From Gemmatimonadota bacterium (lineage in GTDB: Bacteria > Gemmatimonadota > Gemmatimonadetes > Gemmatimonadales > Gemmatimonadaceae): a stretch of 64,000 bases of DNA. The notes beneath the pieces were generated by a model. It worked only from the letters and a program-made list of their open reading frames with translations, ran no database searches and was not told the origin of the DNA. The stretch lies in the NCBI GenBank assembly GCA_020161135.1, contig JAIUOB010000001.1, positions 744,001 to 808,000 on the forward strand. Reading direction: 5' to 3'. Below, in pieces: positions 8,542 to 18,070 of the stretch (position 1 is the stretch's first letter; each line of letters begins with the position of its first letter). Made by a program: the position numbers and the translations under genes.

Positions 8542-9033
8542 ATGGCTGCCCCCCGCAAGATCCGCGATCCGCACTGGGACGTGTCGGCGAGTGCCCCCGA
8601 CGCGGTCGATGTCGGGCGACTGCACAGCGCGCTGGTACACGTGCTGCGACTGTTGCGTGAGGTGGACGCCGCGTCGGGCATGAGCCCCTCGCGCTTGTCG
8701 GCGCTGTCGGTGCTGGTCTTCGTCGGGCCCATGTCCCAGGCCGAGTTGGCGCGCATCGAAGGGGTGAGCGCTCCATCGATGTCGCTGCTGGTGCGCGAGC
8801 TCGAGGCCGACGGCCTGGTGATGCGCACGGCCGACCCGGCCGACGCGCGGCGCACGATCGTGAGCGCGAGCGAGACGGGACGCGCGCGCATGCTCGAGAG
8901 TCAGCGGCGGCGGCTCACCTGGCTCAGCGACGCGCTCGCGCAGCTCCCGTCCGATGCCCGGCAGTCACTCGCGGCGAGCAGTGCACATCTCGAGGCATTG
9001 ATCGTGGCACTCCGCGCGACGAGCGCGGAATAG
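8542..9033 (+). CDS. MarR-family transcriptional regulator
   Basis: 163 residues with the winged-helix core SRLSALSVLVFVGPMSQAEL, recognition helix SAPSMSLLVRELEADGLV and wing RTADPADARRTIVSASETG, flanked by the helices that dimerise MarR proteins. It lies divergently from the ankyrin/hydrolase operon with a palindromic operator between, so it probably represses both its own gene and that operon, releasing on a small ligand. Ligand unknown. There is no clear Shine-Dalgarno before the ATG. Confidence 0.9.
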   Translation: MAAPRKIRDPHWDVSASAPDAVDVGRLHSALVHVLRLLREVDAASGMSPSRLSALSVLVFVGPMSQAELARIEGVSAPSMSLLVRELEADGLVMRTADPADARRTIVSASETGRARMLESQRRRLTWLSDALAQLPSDARQSLAASSAHLEALIVALRATSAE

Positions 9034-9053
9034 CCGCGGGACGCCCGACCGCG

Positions 9054-9587
9054 TCACGCCAGTGCCAGCGGGTCGGGCCCCGGCGGCAGCGGTGGCTGGT
9101 CCGGGCGCCACCACGCATCGGGCGCGACGGGACGCGGCTGGTCGGCACTCACATTGCCCGCATCGATGGCGGCGTGGATGAAGTTCTCCGACGGCACGGG
9201 GGTGCCCTCGAGGCGACGCAGCATGGCCAGTTGCCCGGCATGCGTCATCGCGTCGGCCAGCGGCCCGTGCAGGAACTGTGCGTCGCTGATCTGTGCGGTG
9301 AGCGTCGAGTCGGCGAGGTCGTCGCGCAGGGCCCGCAGTGTCGCGTGAAACCGTTCGACTTCCTCGGCCATGGTCGGCAGTGCCGGTGGCGCGAAGACCC
9401 CGCCACGCAGCATCGTCCGCGCGTATCCGATGACGCCGGTCATATGCCACAGCAGTTCGTGCGGCGTGCGCACATGCGTGCCCGCGCGAAACGCCGCGAA
9501 CGTCAGCGGTGCATCGCGCAGCGCCTTCTGGGTGCGATAGGCGATCGCGGCAAGGAAGTGCTGCAGCAGCAGGCGGGACTCGGTCAT
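9054..9587 (-). CDS. DinB-like four-helix bundle protein
   Basis: 177 residues. The helices match the DinB/YfiT-like metalloenzyme fold: a first helix LLLQHFLAAIAYRTQKALRD, a second with HELLWHMTGVIGYARTML (metal-binding His), and a third with LADAMTHAGQLAMLRRLEG (second His, as in HxxxHxGQ). DinB-like proteins include thiol-dependent transferases for bacillithiol, mycothiol or other thiols; the substrate is not predictable. It ends convergently 20 bases from marR and follows two minus-strand genes that could share its transcript. Confidence 0.75.
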   Translation of the reverse strand: MTESRLLLQHFLAAIAYRTQKALRDAPLTFAAFRAGTHVRTPHELLWHMTGVIGYARTMLRGGVFAPPALPTMAEEVERFHATLRALRDDLADSTLTAQISDAQFLHGPLADAMTHAGQLAMLRRLEGTPVPSENFIHAAIDAGNVSADQPRPVAPDAWWRPDQPPLPPGPDPLALA

Positions 9588-9626
9588 GCGTGCAATATGG
9601 TCACCGCCGCACAGCCACGCGGACGG

Positions 9627-10088
9627 TCACGGCTCGAACCGTGACAGCCACGCCGCCACGCGCGCGCGCTCCGCCGCGAGGTCGCCGCGCACACCTGCCG
9701 TCGCCAGCATCCAGGCGCCCGCGAGATCGCCCAGCGTATCCGACAGGTCACGGGGCACCCGCACCAGCCGACGCAACTGCGTGAGCACGTGCATGGTGTC
9801 GTCGATCGTCCGCCGACCGTCCCGCACATCGGCGGCCACCGCTGCCACGAGGCGGTGCACGACGCGGGGCGGCTCGCTCGCAAGCGCCGCCGGTGCCAGC
9901 GCCGCACGCAGCGCGGTCAACTCTCGCGGGGCCAACGTCGCCTCGATGAGCGCGGCGGGCGCGTCCGGGTGTGCCGCGAGCGCGGCGTCTGCCCATGCGC
10001 TCGTCTCCTCCGGTGTCTGCAACCCCAGCAGCAGCGCCGCCCGCTGGAAGGTCACCTCCTCGGCGAACGACGTCGGCTCCAGGCGCAC
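9627..10088 (-). CDS. Hypothetical helical protein
   Basis: 153 residues from GTG 10088 (VRLEPTSFAEEVTFQRAALL). The sequence is almost entirely amphipathic helix, Ala- and Arg-rich, without signal peptide, membrane segment or a motif I recognise. Codon choice is the strongly GC3-biased pattern of neighbouring genes, and no better reading frame covers the interval, which supports real coding. It sits between a secreted-protein gene and the dinB-like gene, all on the minus strand with gaps of 22 and 39 bases. Confidence 0.5.
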   Translation of the reverse strand: MRLEPTSFAEEVTFQRAALLLGLQTPEETSAWADAALAAHPDAPAALIEATLAPRELTALRAALAPAALASEPPRVVHRLVAAVAADVRDGRRTIDDTMHVLTQLRRLVRVPRDLSDTLGDLAGAWMLATAGVRGDLAAERARVAAWLSRFEP

Positions 10089-10110
10089 GCCGGCCGTCTC
10101 GCGCGCGGCG

Positions 10111-10518
10111 CTACCGTCCGCCCGCCAGCGGATTCACGCACCCCACGATCGTGCCGTAGGACGACATCGGTCGCGGCGCCACGAACGTCGGCATGGGGGA
10201 CACTGCCGCAGAGTCACGCACCACCACGGGCATGGGGCACGTGATGCTGTCGCGCAGCACGAACGCCGCCTGCATGCGCGCGCGCACGACAGCCGAGTCC
10301 ACCTCGGGACGCAGCACCACGGAGTCGACGCCCGGCACGCGCACCAGCGCACCACGCGGTGTGGCCACCCCGAGCGACGGGGCATACCACTCGAGCGGCA
10401 GCACGCGGGAGCGCACCGGGGGCGGGGTCGCAACACCGGTACCCTGCGCCTCCGCGCGCACCGTCACCAGTGCCACCGCCAGCGCGGTCACCACCGTCAT
10501 TGATCGCATGGACTGCAT
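10111..10518 (-). CDS. Secreted hypothetical protein, 135 aa
   Basis: Starts at the ATG at 10516-10518, preceded by a good GGAGG. An N-terminal signal peptide (SMTVVTALAVALVTVRAEAQ) is followed by a Pro/Val-rich mature region. Two Cys (TCPMPV and VGCVNP) may pair in the periplasm. A helix with VDSAVVRARMQAAFVLRDS is visible. I do not recognise the family. It is divergent from the AraC-family gene at 10659. Confidence 0.6.
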   Translation of the reverse strand: MQSMRSMTVVTALAVALVTVRAEAQGTGVATPPPVRSRVLPLEWYAPSLGVATPRGALVRVPGVDSVVLRPEVDSAVVRARMQAAFVLRDSITCPMPVVVRDSAAVSPMPTFVAPRPMSSYGTIVGCVNPLAGGR

Positions 10519-10658
10519 CGGTCCTCCATGGAGACATCCGGCGCGCACACCGCGCGCCGGACACGAAGGATAGGCCGCCCACACGAGCGGTGTCCAGCCG
10601 ACGGACGAGCACGGTGTCGGAAACCCGCCTCGTCGCGCCCGCGTAGGGCCCACCTGCC

Positions 10659-11453
10659 ATGACCGCCTTCGCACACCTCACTGGTCGTCGTCTCGAGACG
10701 GGGTACCTCGCGCTCTCCGAGTCGACGTATCCCGGCGGGCTCGTGCAGGCCGCGCATGGGCATCCCGACGCGTACGTGACCTGCGTGCTGGCCGGTGCCT
10801 ACGACGAGCGTGTGCTCGGCCGCCGCCGCCGTGTCGAGCAGGGCGCGGTCGTGTACCATCCGGCGGAGGAGGAGCATGCCGTCCGCTTCCGCACGCGCAG
10901 CACGCAGATCTTCCGCCTCACGCCCACACCGGCCCTGCTCGAGGCGGCGCGCCTCGTGGGTGTGCCCTTCGACCGCATCGCGAGCGCGACGCCGCTCCTC
11001 CAGGACTTTGCGCACCGCGTGCACACGCTGGCGGCACGCGCGACACCCGAGGCGATCCTCGCCGTCGATGTGGCGGCGTCGGAGTTCGTGGCGGCGCTGC
11101 GCACCCGCTCGACGCGCGGACCCGCGCCGGTGCCGCGCGCGGCCATCGACACCGTGCGCGACTATCTCGACGTGCACTACGCGCACGGTCCGTCGCTGCC
11201 GGCGCTCGCGGCCCTCGCGCAGTGTCATCCCGTGACGCTCGCGCGGGCCTTCCGGCGCCAGACCGGGCGGTCGATTGGCGCCTACCTTCGCCAGCGCCGG
11301 CTCGAGGCCGCCTGTCGCCTGCTGCGCGAGAGCACACAGCCGTTGTCGGTCGTGGCCGCCGATGCCGGCTACGCCGACCAGGCGCACCTCACGCGCGCGC
11401 TGCGACGCGCGACCGGCATGACCCCGACGCAGGTGCGCGACGCCCGGCGCTAG
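10659..11453 (+). CDS. AraC-family transcriptional regulator
   Basis: 264 residues: an N-terminal cupin-like domain (QAAHGHPDAYVTCVLAGAYD, VVYHPAEEEHAVRF) that probably senses a ligand, and a C-terminal double HTH (SLPALAALAQCHPVTLARAF, then RQTGRSIGAYLRQRRLEAAC, then LSVVAADAGYADQAHLTRAL) ending with the family signature FRRATG-like RRATGMTPTQVR. Divergent from the small secreted-protein gene, which it may control. The Tricorn-like protease follows on the same strand 82 bases later. Confidence 0.9.
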   Translation: MTAFAHLTGRRLETGYLALSESTYPGGLVQAAHGHPDAYVTCVLAGAYDERVLGRRRRVEQGAVVYHPAEEEHAVRFRTRSTQIFRLTPTPALLEAARLVGVPFDRIASATPLLQDFAHRVHTLAARATPEAILAVDVAASEFVAALRTRSTRGPAPVPRAAIDTVRDYLDVHYAHGPSLPALAALAQCHPVTLARAFRRQTGRSIGAYLRQRRLEAACRLLRESTQPLSVVAADAGYADQAHLTRALRRATGMTPTQVRDARR

Positions 11454-11535
11454 GCGGGCAATTCGCTTTGCGCGTTCAAGACGCGCGGTGTGCGCGGCAC
11501 GACTTTTCGCACACCACCTTCAGCGCCATTCCGTC

Positions 11536-14500
11536 ATGACCTTCCGTTCGCGCGTCGCCATCGCGTCGCTCGTGACCCTCGTCGCGGCCATCGCACAGGG
11601 ACAGGGCCCGCAGCGCCTCTACCAGCACGTCGCCGTCAGCCCGACGCACCTCGCCTTCACGCTCGGCGGGCAACTCTACGAGGTGCCCGTCGGTGGCGGC
11701 ACCGCCGTGCGGCTCTCGCGCACGCCCGACGATCATGCGCGGCCGCTGTACGCACCCGATGGCCGACGCATCGCCTACGCGCGCGCCAACGCCCTGTGGA
11801 CGATCCCCTCGGGCGGCGGCACGCCGACGCGCCTCACGTACTATCCCCGCGCCCTCACACCCACGGCGTGGTCGCCCGACGGACGCGAGATCCTGTTCGT
11901 CTCCTCGCGCGATGGCGATGGCAACCAGCGCGCCATCGTCGTGCCGGCCGATGGCGGCCCGGAGCGGATGCTCCCGCTCAACCCCGTCCGCTACGCGTCG
12001 TACGCGCCGTCCGGCACGCAGCTCGCCGTGGTGGGATGGAGCCCGTTCCTCAGCGGCGTCGATCGCCGCTACTATCGCGGCGGACTCACGGACGGATTGC
12101 GCCTGCTCGATCCGCGCACCGGGACGGGGCGCGCCGTGCCGCTGCACGGAGCGAACGCGATCGCGCCCATGTGGATCGGCGGCAGTGTCTACTACCTCGC
12201 CGACTCGCTCGGTTCGTTCAACCTGGCCGTGTACGACACGACGATGCGGCGCACGCGCTACCTCACGCAGTATCGCAGTCATGGCATCATCGCGGCGAGC
12301 GGCTCGGCCGCAGGCGGCACCATTGCGTTCGTGCGCGATGGGCGCATCCATGTGTACGATCTCGCGACGCGTCAGCTTCGCACACCCGACATCGCGGTCG
12401 CACCGGACACCGCCGCCTGGGCACGCCGCACCGTGACGGCCCAGCAAGGCGCAGCATCGGTGATCGCGGGGCCGCGGGGCGAGCAGGTGGCAGTCGAGCT
12501 GCGCGGCGAGGTGCTCGTATCGGACACGCGCCGCGGCACCACGGTCAACCTGTCGCAGACGCCCGGTGCCGCCGATCGCACGCCCGTCATTGCCCCCGAT
12601 GGTCGCAGCGTCGCGTGGTTCTCGGACGCGTCGGGGGAGTACGCGCTGCGTGTCGCCCCGATCGACGGATCGGCTCCGGGCCGCACGATCGCGCTCGGAG
12701 CAACGCCCACCTACTTCCGCGGCATCACGTGGAGCCCCGACGGGCGCTTCATCGCCTTCTCCGACCAGCGTCTCACGCTGTGGTTGGCCGACGTGACCGC
12801 CGGCGTGGCGACGCCCATCGACTCGTCGCGGTGGATCGCACAGGGGCTGTGGCAGACGAGCTGGTCGCCGAACAGTGAGTACCTCGCGTACGCCAAGGCG
12901 AGCCCCGCCGGCATCCGCGCCATCTGGGTACGACACATCGCGTCGGGACGCCGCGAGCAGCTTTCGCGCGGCGGGGCCGACGATGTCTGGCCGGTGTTCG
13001 ATCCGTCGGGACGCTGGCTCTACTTCGGTACCAGCACCACGAGCGCGCTCGCGCCCGCGCGCGATGTGTGGGCCCTGCAGTCGGACATGTTCCTGCAGCC
13101 GTTCGTGACGCATCAGCTGGTCGTGGCGCCGTTGCGCGCGGGCGATGTGCTTCCCGTGCTGCCCTTCTCCGGGGCGGCCAATCCGATGGCGTCGGGGCCT
13201 GCAATGCGGGGCACGTACGACATCGCACAGGCGGGGGCGCGCGCGATACCGCTCCCGGTGCCGGCCCAGCGGCTGGAGCAGCTCTGGATGTCCCCCACCG
13301 GGGCGCTGGTCGCGCAGGTCACACGGTGGGCGCCCACCTCGCCGTTCGACAACAGCACCACCGAGCTGCTGCGCATCGACCTGGCCGCGGCGCAGCGTCC
13401 GGTCTCGCTGGCCACGGGCGTGGACGGCGCGGAGCTCTCGGTCGACGGCAGCGTCGCTGTGGTGACCCGCAATGGCGCGACCACACTGGTGACCGTCGCC
13501 ACCGGCGCCAGCACACCACTCGATCTCACCACGGCGCGGGTGGACGTCGACCCGCGCGCCGAGTGGCGGCAGATGTACGACGAAGCGTTTCGCATGATGC
13601 GCGACTACTTCTATGACCCGGGCCATCACGGCGCGAACATCACGCAGCTCCGCGAGCACTACCGCGCGTACCTGCCGTCACTCACACGACGCGCGCAGCT
13701 CAACGACCTGCTGCTCTACGCCTTCGGCGAGGTCTCGGTCTCGCACCTGAGCGTTTCGCGCGGCGATGATCGGACGCCGGCGGCGCCGGCGGAGCGCATC
13801 GGTGTCCTGGGCGCCGACGTGGCGGTGGCGGGCAATCGCTTCCGGCTCACGCGCATCCTGCGCAACGGCCCCTACTTCGCCAGCAACGCGCTCGTACGGG
13901 CGCCACTCGACGTGGGCGACGCCGTGCGCGAAGGCGACATCATCCTCGCCATCGACAGCACCGAGGTCCTCGCCGACCGGCCGCTCGAGGCGTACCTCGT
14001 GGGCAAGGCGGGGCGCCCGACGGCGCTGCGCGTGGCGCGATCGGCCGACGGTGCCGATGCGCGCACGGTCACGATCGTGCCGTCGCCCGGCGAGAATGCC
14101 CTGCGGCGCGCAAACTGGGCCCGCACCAACGCGCAGCGTGTCGCCGAACGGACACGCGGCGCGGTGGCCTACGTGTACGTGGACCAGTGGAGCCCGGCGG
14201 GCATGGCCGAACTGGCGCGCGCGTTGAGTGCGGCGGGGGGCGCGCGGGCGCTCATCATCGACGAGCGGTTCAACGGCGGCGGCATCACCGCCGACGACGC
14301 CATCGGGTGGCTCGAGCGGCAGCCGTGGTACGACTACCTATACCGCTATGGCGATGGCTTCGCCGTGCCACAGCACCTCATCACCGGCCCCAAGGTGCTC
14401 ATCACCAACGAGACCAACTTCTCGGCGGCGGAGACGTTCGCGCTGATGTTCCAGGAGCGGAAGGTCGGGACCATCGTGGGCCGACGCACGGGTGGCGGCG

Positions 14501-14775
14501 GAATCGGCGGCGCGCTCTTCAGCCAGCGCCTCATCGATGGCGGCACCGTCACCATCCCCAACCGTGCGTCGCACAACTCCCGACTGGGTACATGGGGCGT
14601 GGAGAATCACGGCGTGGTGCCCGATATCGACGTGCCGATCACCCAGGAGGACGCCGTGGCCGGACGCGATCCGCAGCTCGAACGCGCGATCGACGCGGCG
14701 CTGACGCAATTGGCGCGCTATCGGGGACCCGTGAAGAAGCGGCCGGCCATGCCGGTGCATCCGCGGCGGGGGTGA
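11536..14775 (+). CDS. Tricorn-like S41 family peptidase with beta-propeller and PDZ domain
   Basis: 1079 residues from the ATG at 11536, which opens a signal peptide (TFRSRVAIASLVTLVAAIAQ). Residues ~25-640 carry PD40/WD-like blades of two propellers (repeated WSPDGR, APDGR and DPSGRWLYF motifs). A Tricorn core helical segment (DEAFRMMRDYFYDPGHHGAN) follows, then a PDZ domain around residues 765-855 and the C-terminal S41 protease domain. The nucleophile candidate is Ser963 in NETNFSAAETFA, close to the place of Tricorn Ser965, with LIIDERFNGGG upstream. Tricorn degrades peptides released by the proteasome; secreted bacterial homologues presumably degrade oligopeptides in the periplasm. No operon partner is visible. 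Confidence 0.92.
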   Translation: MTFRSRVAIASLVTLVAAIAQGQGPQRLYQHVAVSPTHLAFTLGGQLYEVPVGGGTAVRLSRTPDDHARPLYAPDGRRIAYARANALWTIPSGGGTPTRLTYYPRALTPTAWSPDGREILFVSSRDGDGNQRAIVVPADGGPERMLPLNPVRYASYAPSGTQLAVVGWSPFLSGVDRRYYRGGLTDGLRLLDPRTGTGRAVPLHGANAIAPMWIGGSVYYLADSLGSFNLAVYDTTMRRTRYLTQYRSHGIIAASGSAAGGTIAFVRDGRIHVYDLATRQLRTPDIAVAPDTAAWARRTVTAQQGAASVIAGPRGEQVAVELRGEVLVSDTRRGTTVNLSQTPGAADRTPVIAPDGRSVAWFSDASGEYALRVAPIDGSAPGRTIALGATPTYFRGITWSPDGRFIAFSDQRLTLWLADVTAGVATPIDSSRWIAQGLWQTSWSPNSEYLAYAKASPAGIRAIWVRHIASGRREQLSRGGADDVWPVFDPSGRWLYFGTSTTSALAPARDVWALQSDMFLQPFVTHQLVVAPLRAGDVLPVLPFSGAANPMASGPAMRGTYDIAQAGARAIPLPVPAQRLEQLWMSPTGALVAQVTRWAPTSPFDNSTTELLRIDLAAAQRPVSLATGVDGAELSVDGSVAVVTRNGATTLVTVATGASTPLDLTTARVDVDPRAEWRQMYDEAFRMMRDYFYDPGHHGANITQLREHYRAYLPSLTRRAQLNDLLLYAFGEVSVSHLSVSRGDDRTPAAPAERIGVLGADVAVAGNRFRLTRILRNGPYFASNALVRAPLDVGDAVREGDIILAIDSTEVLADRPLEAYLVGKAGRPTALRVARSADGADARTVTIVPSPGENALRRANWARTNAQRVAERTRGAVAYVYVDQWSPAGMAELARALSAAGGARALIIDERFNGGGITADDAIGWLERQPWYDYLYRYGDGFAVPQHLITGPKVLITNETNFSAAETFALMFQERKVGTIVGRRTGGGGIGGALFSQRLIDGGTVTIPNRASHNSRLGTWGVENHGVVPDIDVPITQEDAVAGRDPQLERAIDAALTQLARYRGPVKKRPAMPVHPRRG

Positions 14776-14878
14776 GTCCGCTCACCCCTCGGCATGACCT
14801 GTTCCGGCGCGTTTCGACGCGTATCTGAGCGTGCCTGTCGTGACGCGCGCCCCCGGGCGTTGCGACGCTCCCGCTTCC

Positions 14879-16918
14879 ATGGAACGACGCCTCATGCCGA
14901 CCCTCGTCCGCCGCTTCCGACCGCGTCTCGCCCGTACCCGCCGGTCCACGCTCGTCGCGATGCTGCTGCCTACGCTGCTGCCTGCGCTGCTGCCTGCGCT
15001 GCTCCTGGTCGCGTGCGGCGGCGGAGATGCCGCCGCACCCCCGTCGGGCCCGCCGCCCGTCACCGCCGTGTCGGTGACACCGGCGTCCGTGCAGCTCGTG
15101 CCCGGCGGCACCGCGACGCTGTCGGCGAGCGTCGCGCCGAGCGGTGCGAGTACGCAGCTGTCGTGGAGCTCCGACGCCGCGTCGATCGTCACGGTGGCGG
15201 GCTCCGGGACCAGCGCCACGGTCACCGGCGTCGCGCCTGGCACCGCCACGGTGCGCGTGACGAGCGCAGCAAGCCCTTCCGTGAGCGGCACGGTGACGGT
15301 CACCGTCGCGCTGCCACCGGTCGCGACACTCACGCTCTCCGCCGCGACCGCGGACCTCGTGCCCAACCAGCCCCTCGCGCTCACCGCCACGGCGCGCGAT
15401 GCAAGCGGCGGCGTGATCACCGGCGCGCCCGTGTCGTGGACGTCGTCGCAGCTCAGCGTGGCCACCGTCGCGGCCGACGGGCGAGTAACGGCGGTGGCGC
15501 CGGGCACCGCGCTCGTCACCGCAACGGCGGGGACGGTCACGGCATCGGCAACCATCACCGTGAGTGACGGGGCGTATGTCACCACCAGCGGTGGCACGTT
15601 CACCGTGCTCGACGGCGAAGCGCGACTGACGTTCCCCGCCGGCGCCTTTGCCACGCCGGCTGCGGTCACCGTGCGCCGCACGGCCACGGCGCCGGCGGCG
15701 CCGCGCCTGTTGCCCGGCACGGCCGTCATCGTCGCGGCGAGTCAGCCGCTGGCCACCGCCGGTACGCTGTCGCTGCGCATGCCTGCCACGCTGGCGCCGG
15801 ATGTCGTCGAGACGAACCTGCGCCTCGCCCGGCTGCAAGGCAGCAGTTGGGTGGAGTCGGCGCCGTCGGTGAGTCGCACGACACGCCTCGTGTCGGGGGC
15901 GCTGCCGTCCGTTGGCACCTTCGCCGTGTTCGCGCCGCCGCCATCGCTGCGTGGGTATGCGCAGGTGGCCGGCATCGAGGTGGGTACCGCGGTCTCGGTC
16001 CCCGCGCTCATCGCCGACTCCGCCTATCGCCGTGTGCTGCGCAGCGAGTTCAACTCGATCACCCACGAGAACGCGCTCAAGTTCGCCGAGGTGCATCCCA
16101 CCGCCACCGGCTACACCTTCGCCAGCGCCGACTCCACGCTGGCGTTCTCCGAGGCCAACGGCATGCGCGCGCATGGGCATGTGCTGCTGTGGCACAATCA
16201 GCAGCCGGCGTGGCTCACCAGCGGGTCGCCCACGCGTGCGTTCCTCATGAATGCGCTGCGCGAGCACATCACCACCGTCGTGACGCGGTACGCGGGACGC
16301 CTCCCCACCTGGGATGTCGCGAACGAGGTGCTTCCCGACGACGGCACCGCGCTGCGCCCAACCTTCTGGGTCACGATCGGTGGCGCCGACATCATCGACT
16401 CCGCGTTCGTGTGGGCCCGGCGCGCCGACCCGACGGCGAAGCTCTATCTCAACGACTACGCCGTCGAAGGACTGGGCCGAAAGAGCGACTCACTCTTCGC
16501 GCTCGCCACGCGGCTCAAGGCACGCGGGGTGCCCATCGACGGCATCGGTCTGCAGGGGCACTTCCTTGTCAACGGCCCCTCGCAGCAGTCGCTCGATGCC
16601 AATCTCGCGCGCTTCGCGAACGCCGGCTTCGACGTGCGCATCACCGAACTCGACGTGCGCCTTCCCGATGGCACCGACAACCTCGCCGCGCAGGCGGACA
16701 TGTACGGACGCGCCGTGTCGGCGTGCCTGCGGCAACCGCGCTGCAAGGCGGTGACGGTGTGGGGCTTCACCGATCGGCACTCGTGGATCCCCGGGTCGTT
16801 CCCCGGATTCGGCCGCGGCAACCTGTTCGACGAGAACTATGTGCCCAAGCCGGCGTACACGCGGTTCAGCGACCTGCTGCGGGCGGCGTCGGGGCTGGTG
16901 CGCGCGCCCCTCCCTTGA
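14879..16918 (+). CDS. GH10 endo-1,4-beta-xylanase lipoprotein with Ig-like domains
   Basis: 679 residues from the ATG at 14879 (14894 is an alternative). A long lipoprotein signal ends LLLVACGGG. Two bacterial Ig-like (Big_2) domains follow (SVTPASVQLVPGGTATLSAS and TLSAATADLVPNQPLALTAT), then a ZU5-like beta segment (TFTVLDGEARLTFPAGAF), then a GH10 barrel from about residue 360 (FNSITHENALKFAEVHPT). Catalytic acid/base Glu483 lies in WDVANE and nucleophile Glu590 in ITELDV; the substrate-binding HGHVLLWHNQQPAW is intact. GH10 enzymes cleave xylan backbones with retention. Membrane anchoring plus Ig spacers suggests a surface enzyme. The 5' end carries a 12-bp tandem repeat in the signal sequence. 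Confidence 0.93.
   Translation: MERRLMPTLVRRFRPRLARTRRSTLVAMLLPTLLPALLPALLLVACGGGDAAAPPSGPPPVTAVSVTPASVQLVPGGTATLSASVAPSGASTQLSWSSDAASIVTVAGSGTSATVTGVAPGTATVRVTSAASPSVSGTVTVTVALPPVATLTLSAATADLVPNQPLALTATARDASGGVITGAPVSWTSSQLSVATVAADGRVTAVAPGTALVTATAGTVTASATITVSDGAYVTTSGGTFTVLDGEARLTFPAGAFATPAAVTVRRTATAPAAPRLLPGTAVIVAASQPLATAGTLSLRMPATLAPDVVETNLRLARLQGSSWVESAPSVSRTTRLVSGALPSVGTFAVFAPPPSLRGYAQVAGIEVGTAVSVPALIADSAYRRVLRSEFNSITHENALKFAEVHPTATGYTFASADSTLAFSEANGMRAHGHVLLWHNQQPAWLTSGSPTRAFLMNALREHITTVVTRYAGRLPTWDVANEVLPDDGTALRPTFWVTIGGADIIDSAFVWARRADPTAKLYLNDYAVEGLGRKSDSLFALATRLKARGVPIDGIGLQGHFLVNGPSQQSLDANLARFANAGFDVRITELDVRLPDGTDNLAAQADMYGRAVSACLRQPRCKAVTVWGFTDRHSWIPGSFPGFGRGNLFDENYVPKPAYTRFSDLLRAASGLVRAPLP
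14960..15006. repeat. 12-bp tandem repeat in xylanase signal sequence
   Basis: The unit CTGCTGCCTRCG repeats about 3.5 times, encoding Leu-Leu-Pro-(Thr/Ala) steps in the hydrophobic core of the lipoprotein signal. Because the unit is a multiple of three, slippage would change signal length in steps of four residues without a frameshift. Confidence 0.8.
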
Positions 16919-16950
16919 GAATCGCGCGCCCGCGCGCATGCTTCGGCGTG

Positions 16951-17487
16951 ATGGTGCACTACACCAGCTTTCCGACGGCCGTCGGCGACTGCGGCATCGC
17001 CTGGCGTGGCGACCTCGTCGTGGCGACGCGACTGCCCGACGCGCGTCCCGCGGACACCGACGCGCGCCTCGCCGCACGCACCGGCGGCACACCCGGTGCA
17101 CCGCCGGCATCGATGCGGCAGGTCATCGCGGCCATCACCGCCCTGCTCGAGGGGCAACGCACCGACCTCTCGTTCGTGGCGTGCGACCTCGCGAGCGTCG
17201 AGCCCTTCGCCGCGCAGGTGTACACGGCCACACGCGCCGTGCCCGCCGGCGAGACCACCACCTACGGCGCCATCGCGCGCGCACTGGGCAACGTGCAGTT
17301 CGCGCGCCGCGTGGGCACAGCGCTCGGGCGCAACCCGCTCCCGCTCATCATTCCCTGCCACCGCGTCGTCGGTGCGCACGGCGCGCTCACCGGCTTCTCG
17401 GCCACCGGTGGCGTCGCGCTCAAGCGGCGTTTGCTTGCGATCGAGGGCGCACCGGTGGGTGGCGTGCTGGATCTGTTCGACGGGTGA
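16951..17487 (+). CDS. ogt: Methylated-DNA--protein-cysteine methyltransferase
   Basis: 178 residues from the ATG at 16951. The C-terminal DNA-binding and transfer domain is complete: VYTATRAVPAGETTTYGAIA, the helix QFARRVGTALGRNPLPLIIP, and the active-site PCHRV with the alkyl-acceptor Cys136, followed by GALTGFSATGGVALKRRLL. The enzyme removes O6-methyl or alkyl groups from guanine in one irreversible transfer to Cys. It is in Ogt form (no Ada zinc domain). It is a single gene between the xylanase and the convergent SRPBCC gene. Confidence 0.93.
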   Translation: MVHYTSFPTAVGDCGIAWRGDLVVATRLPDARPADTDARLAARTGGTPGAPPASMRQVIAAITALLEGQRTDLSFVACDLASVEPFAAQVYTATRAVPAGETTTYGAIARALGNVQFARRVGTALGRNPLPLIIPCHRVVGAHGALTGFSATGGVALKRRLLAIEGAPVGGVLDLFDG

Positions 17488-17512
17488 CAGGGAACGGAGC
17501 GTGGAGCGCGGG

Positions 17513-18070
17513 CTACGACGTCGCGTTGTGCTCGCTCTCCGCCGCGAACTTCGCGCGATACCCCGCGTGCAACTGCTGCCACGCGGGGAAGCTCGCCGCG
17601 TCACGTCCCACGATGCGCCCGAGGGGCGTGCCCGCCAACGCGTGGTCGAGCACGTCGAGACAGAGATGCCAGCCGGCCGCGCCCATCGCGATGTACGCGC
17701 GGTCGATGCTCGTCCACAACGTGAGCGCGGTGCCCGTGGCCGTGGGCGTCAGCTCCCAGCGCATCTGCTGCGCGCCCCAGTAGTACACGAGCAGCGTCGG
17801 TCGCTCCGCGCGCGTGATCGTCGTCTCGGTGACGTGCAGCATGGGCGCGCCGGCGGTGGTGAGCTGCACCGTCGCGCCTTCGTGCCCGAGGTTGGCGTTC
17901 GCATCGAACGGCGCCCACTCGCGGAGCTGCGTCGGATCGGTCAGCGCGTCCCACACCAGGTCGGGCGGGTGCCGCAGCACGCGGCGCACCACCAGCACCC
18001 AGCGCTCGCCGTCCTTCTCGATGTGCGCGGCGTCAGGCGGCCCCGGTTGGTAGTCGTCGCGGGCGCTCAT
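17513..18070 (-). CDS. SRPBCC/AHSA1-like domain protein
   Basis: 185 residues. START-like fold features are clear: RRVLRHPPDLVWDALTDPTQ at the first helix, LREWAPFDANANLG, the central strand LLVYYWGAQQMRWELTP, and the closing long helix GWHLCLDVLDHALAGTP. AHSA1-type SRPBCC proteins bind hydrophobic ligands. Last gene of an operon in which arsR, doxX-like and this gene overlap by 4 bases each. The arsR-SRPBCC pairing is common and points to ArsR control. Confidence 0.88.
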   Translation of the reverse strand: MSARDDYQPGPPDAAHIEKDGERWVLVVRRVLRHPPDLVWDALTDPTQLREWAPFDANANLGHEGATVQLTTAGAPMLHVTETTITRAERPTLLVYYWGAQQMRWELTPTATGTALTLWTSIDRAYIAMGAAGWHLCLDVLDHALAGTPLGRIVGRDAASFPAWQQLHAGYRAKFAAESEHNATS

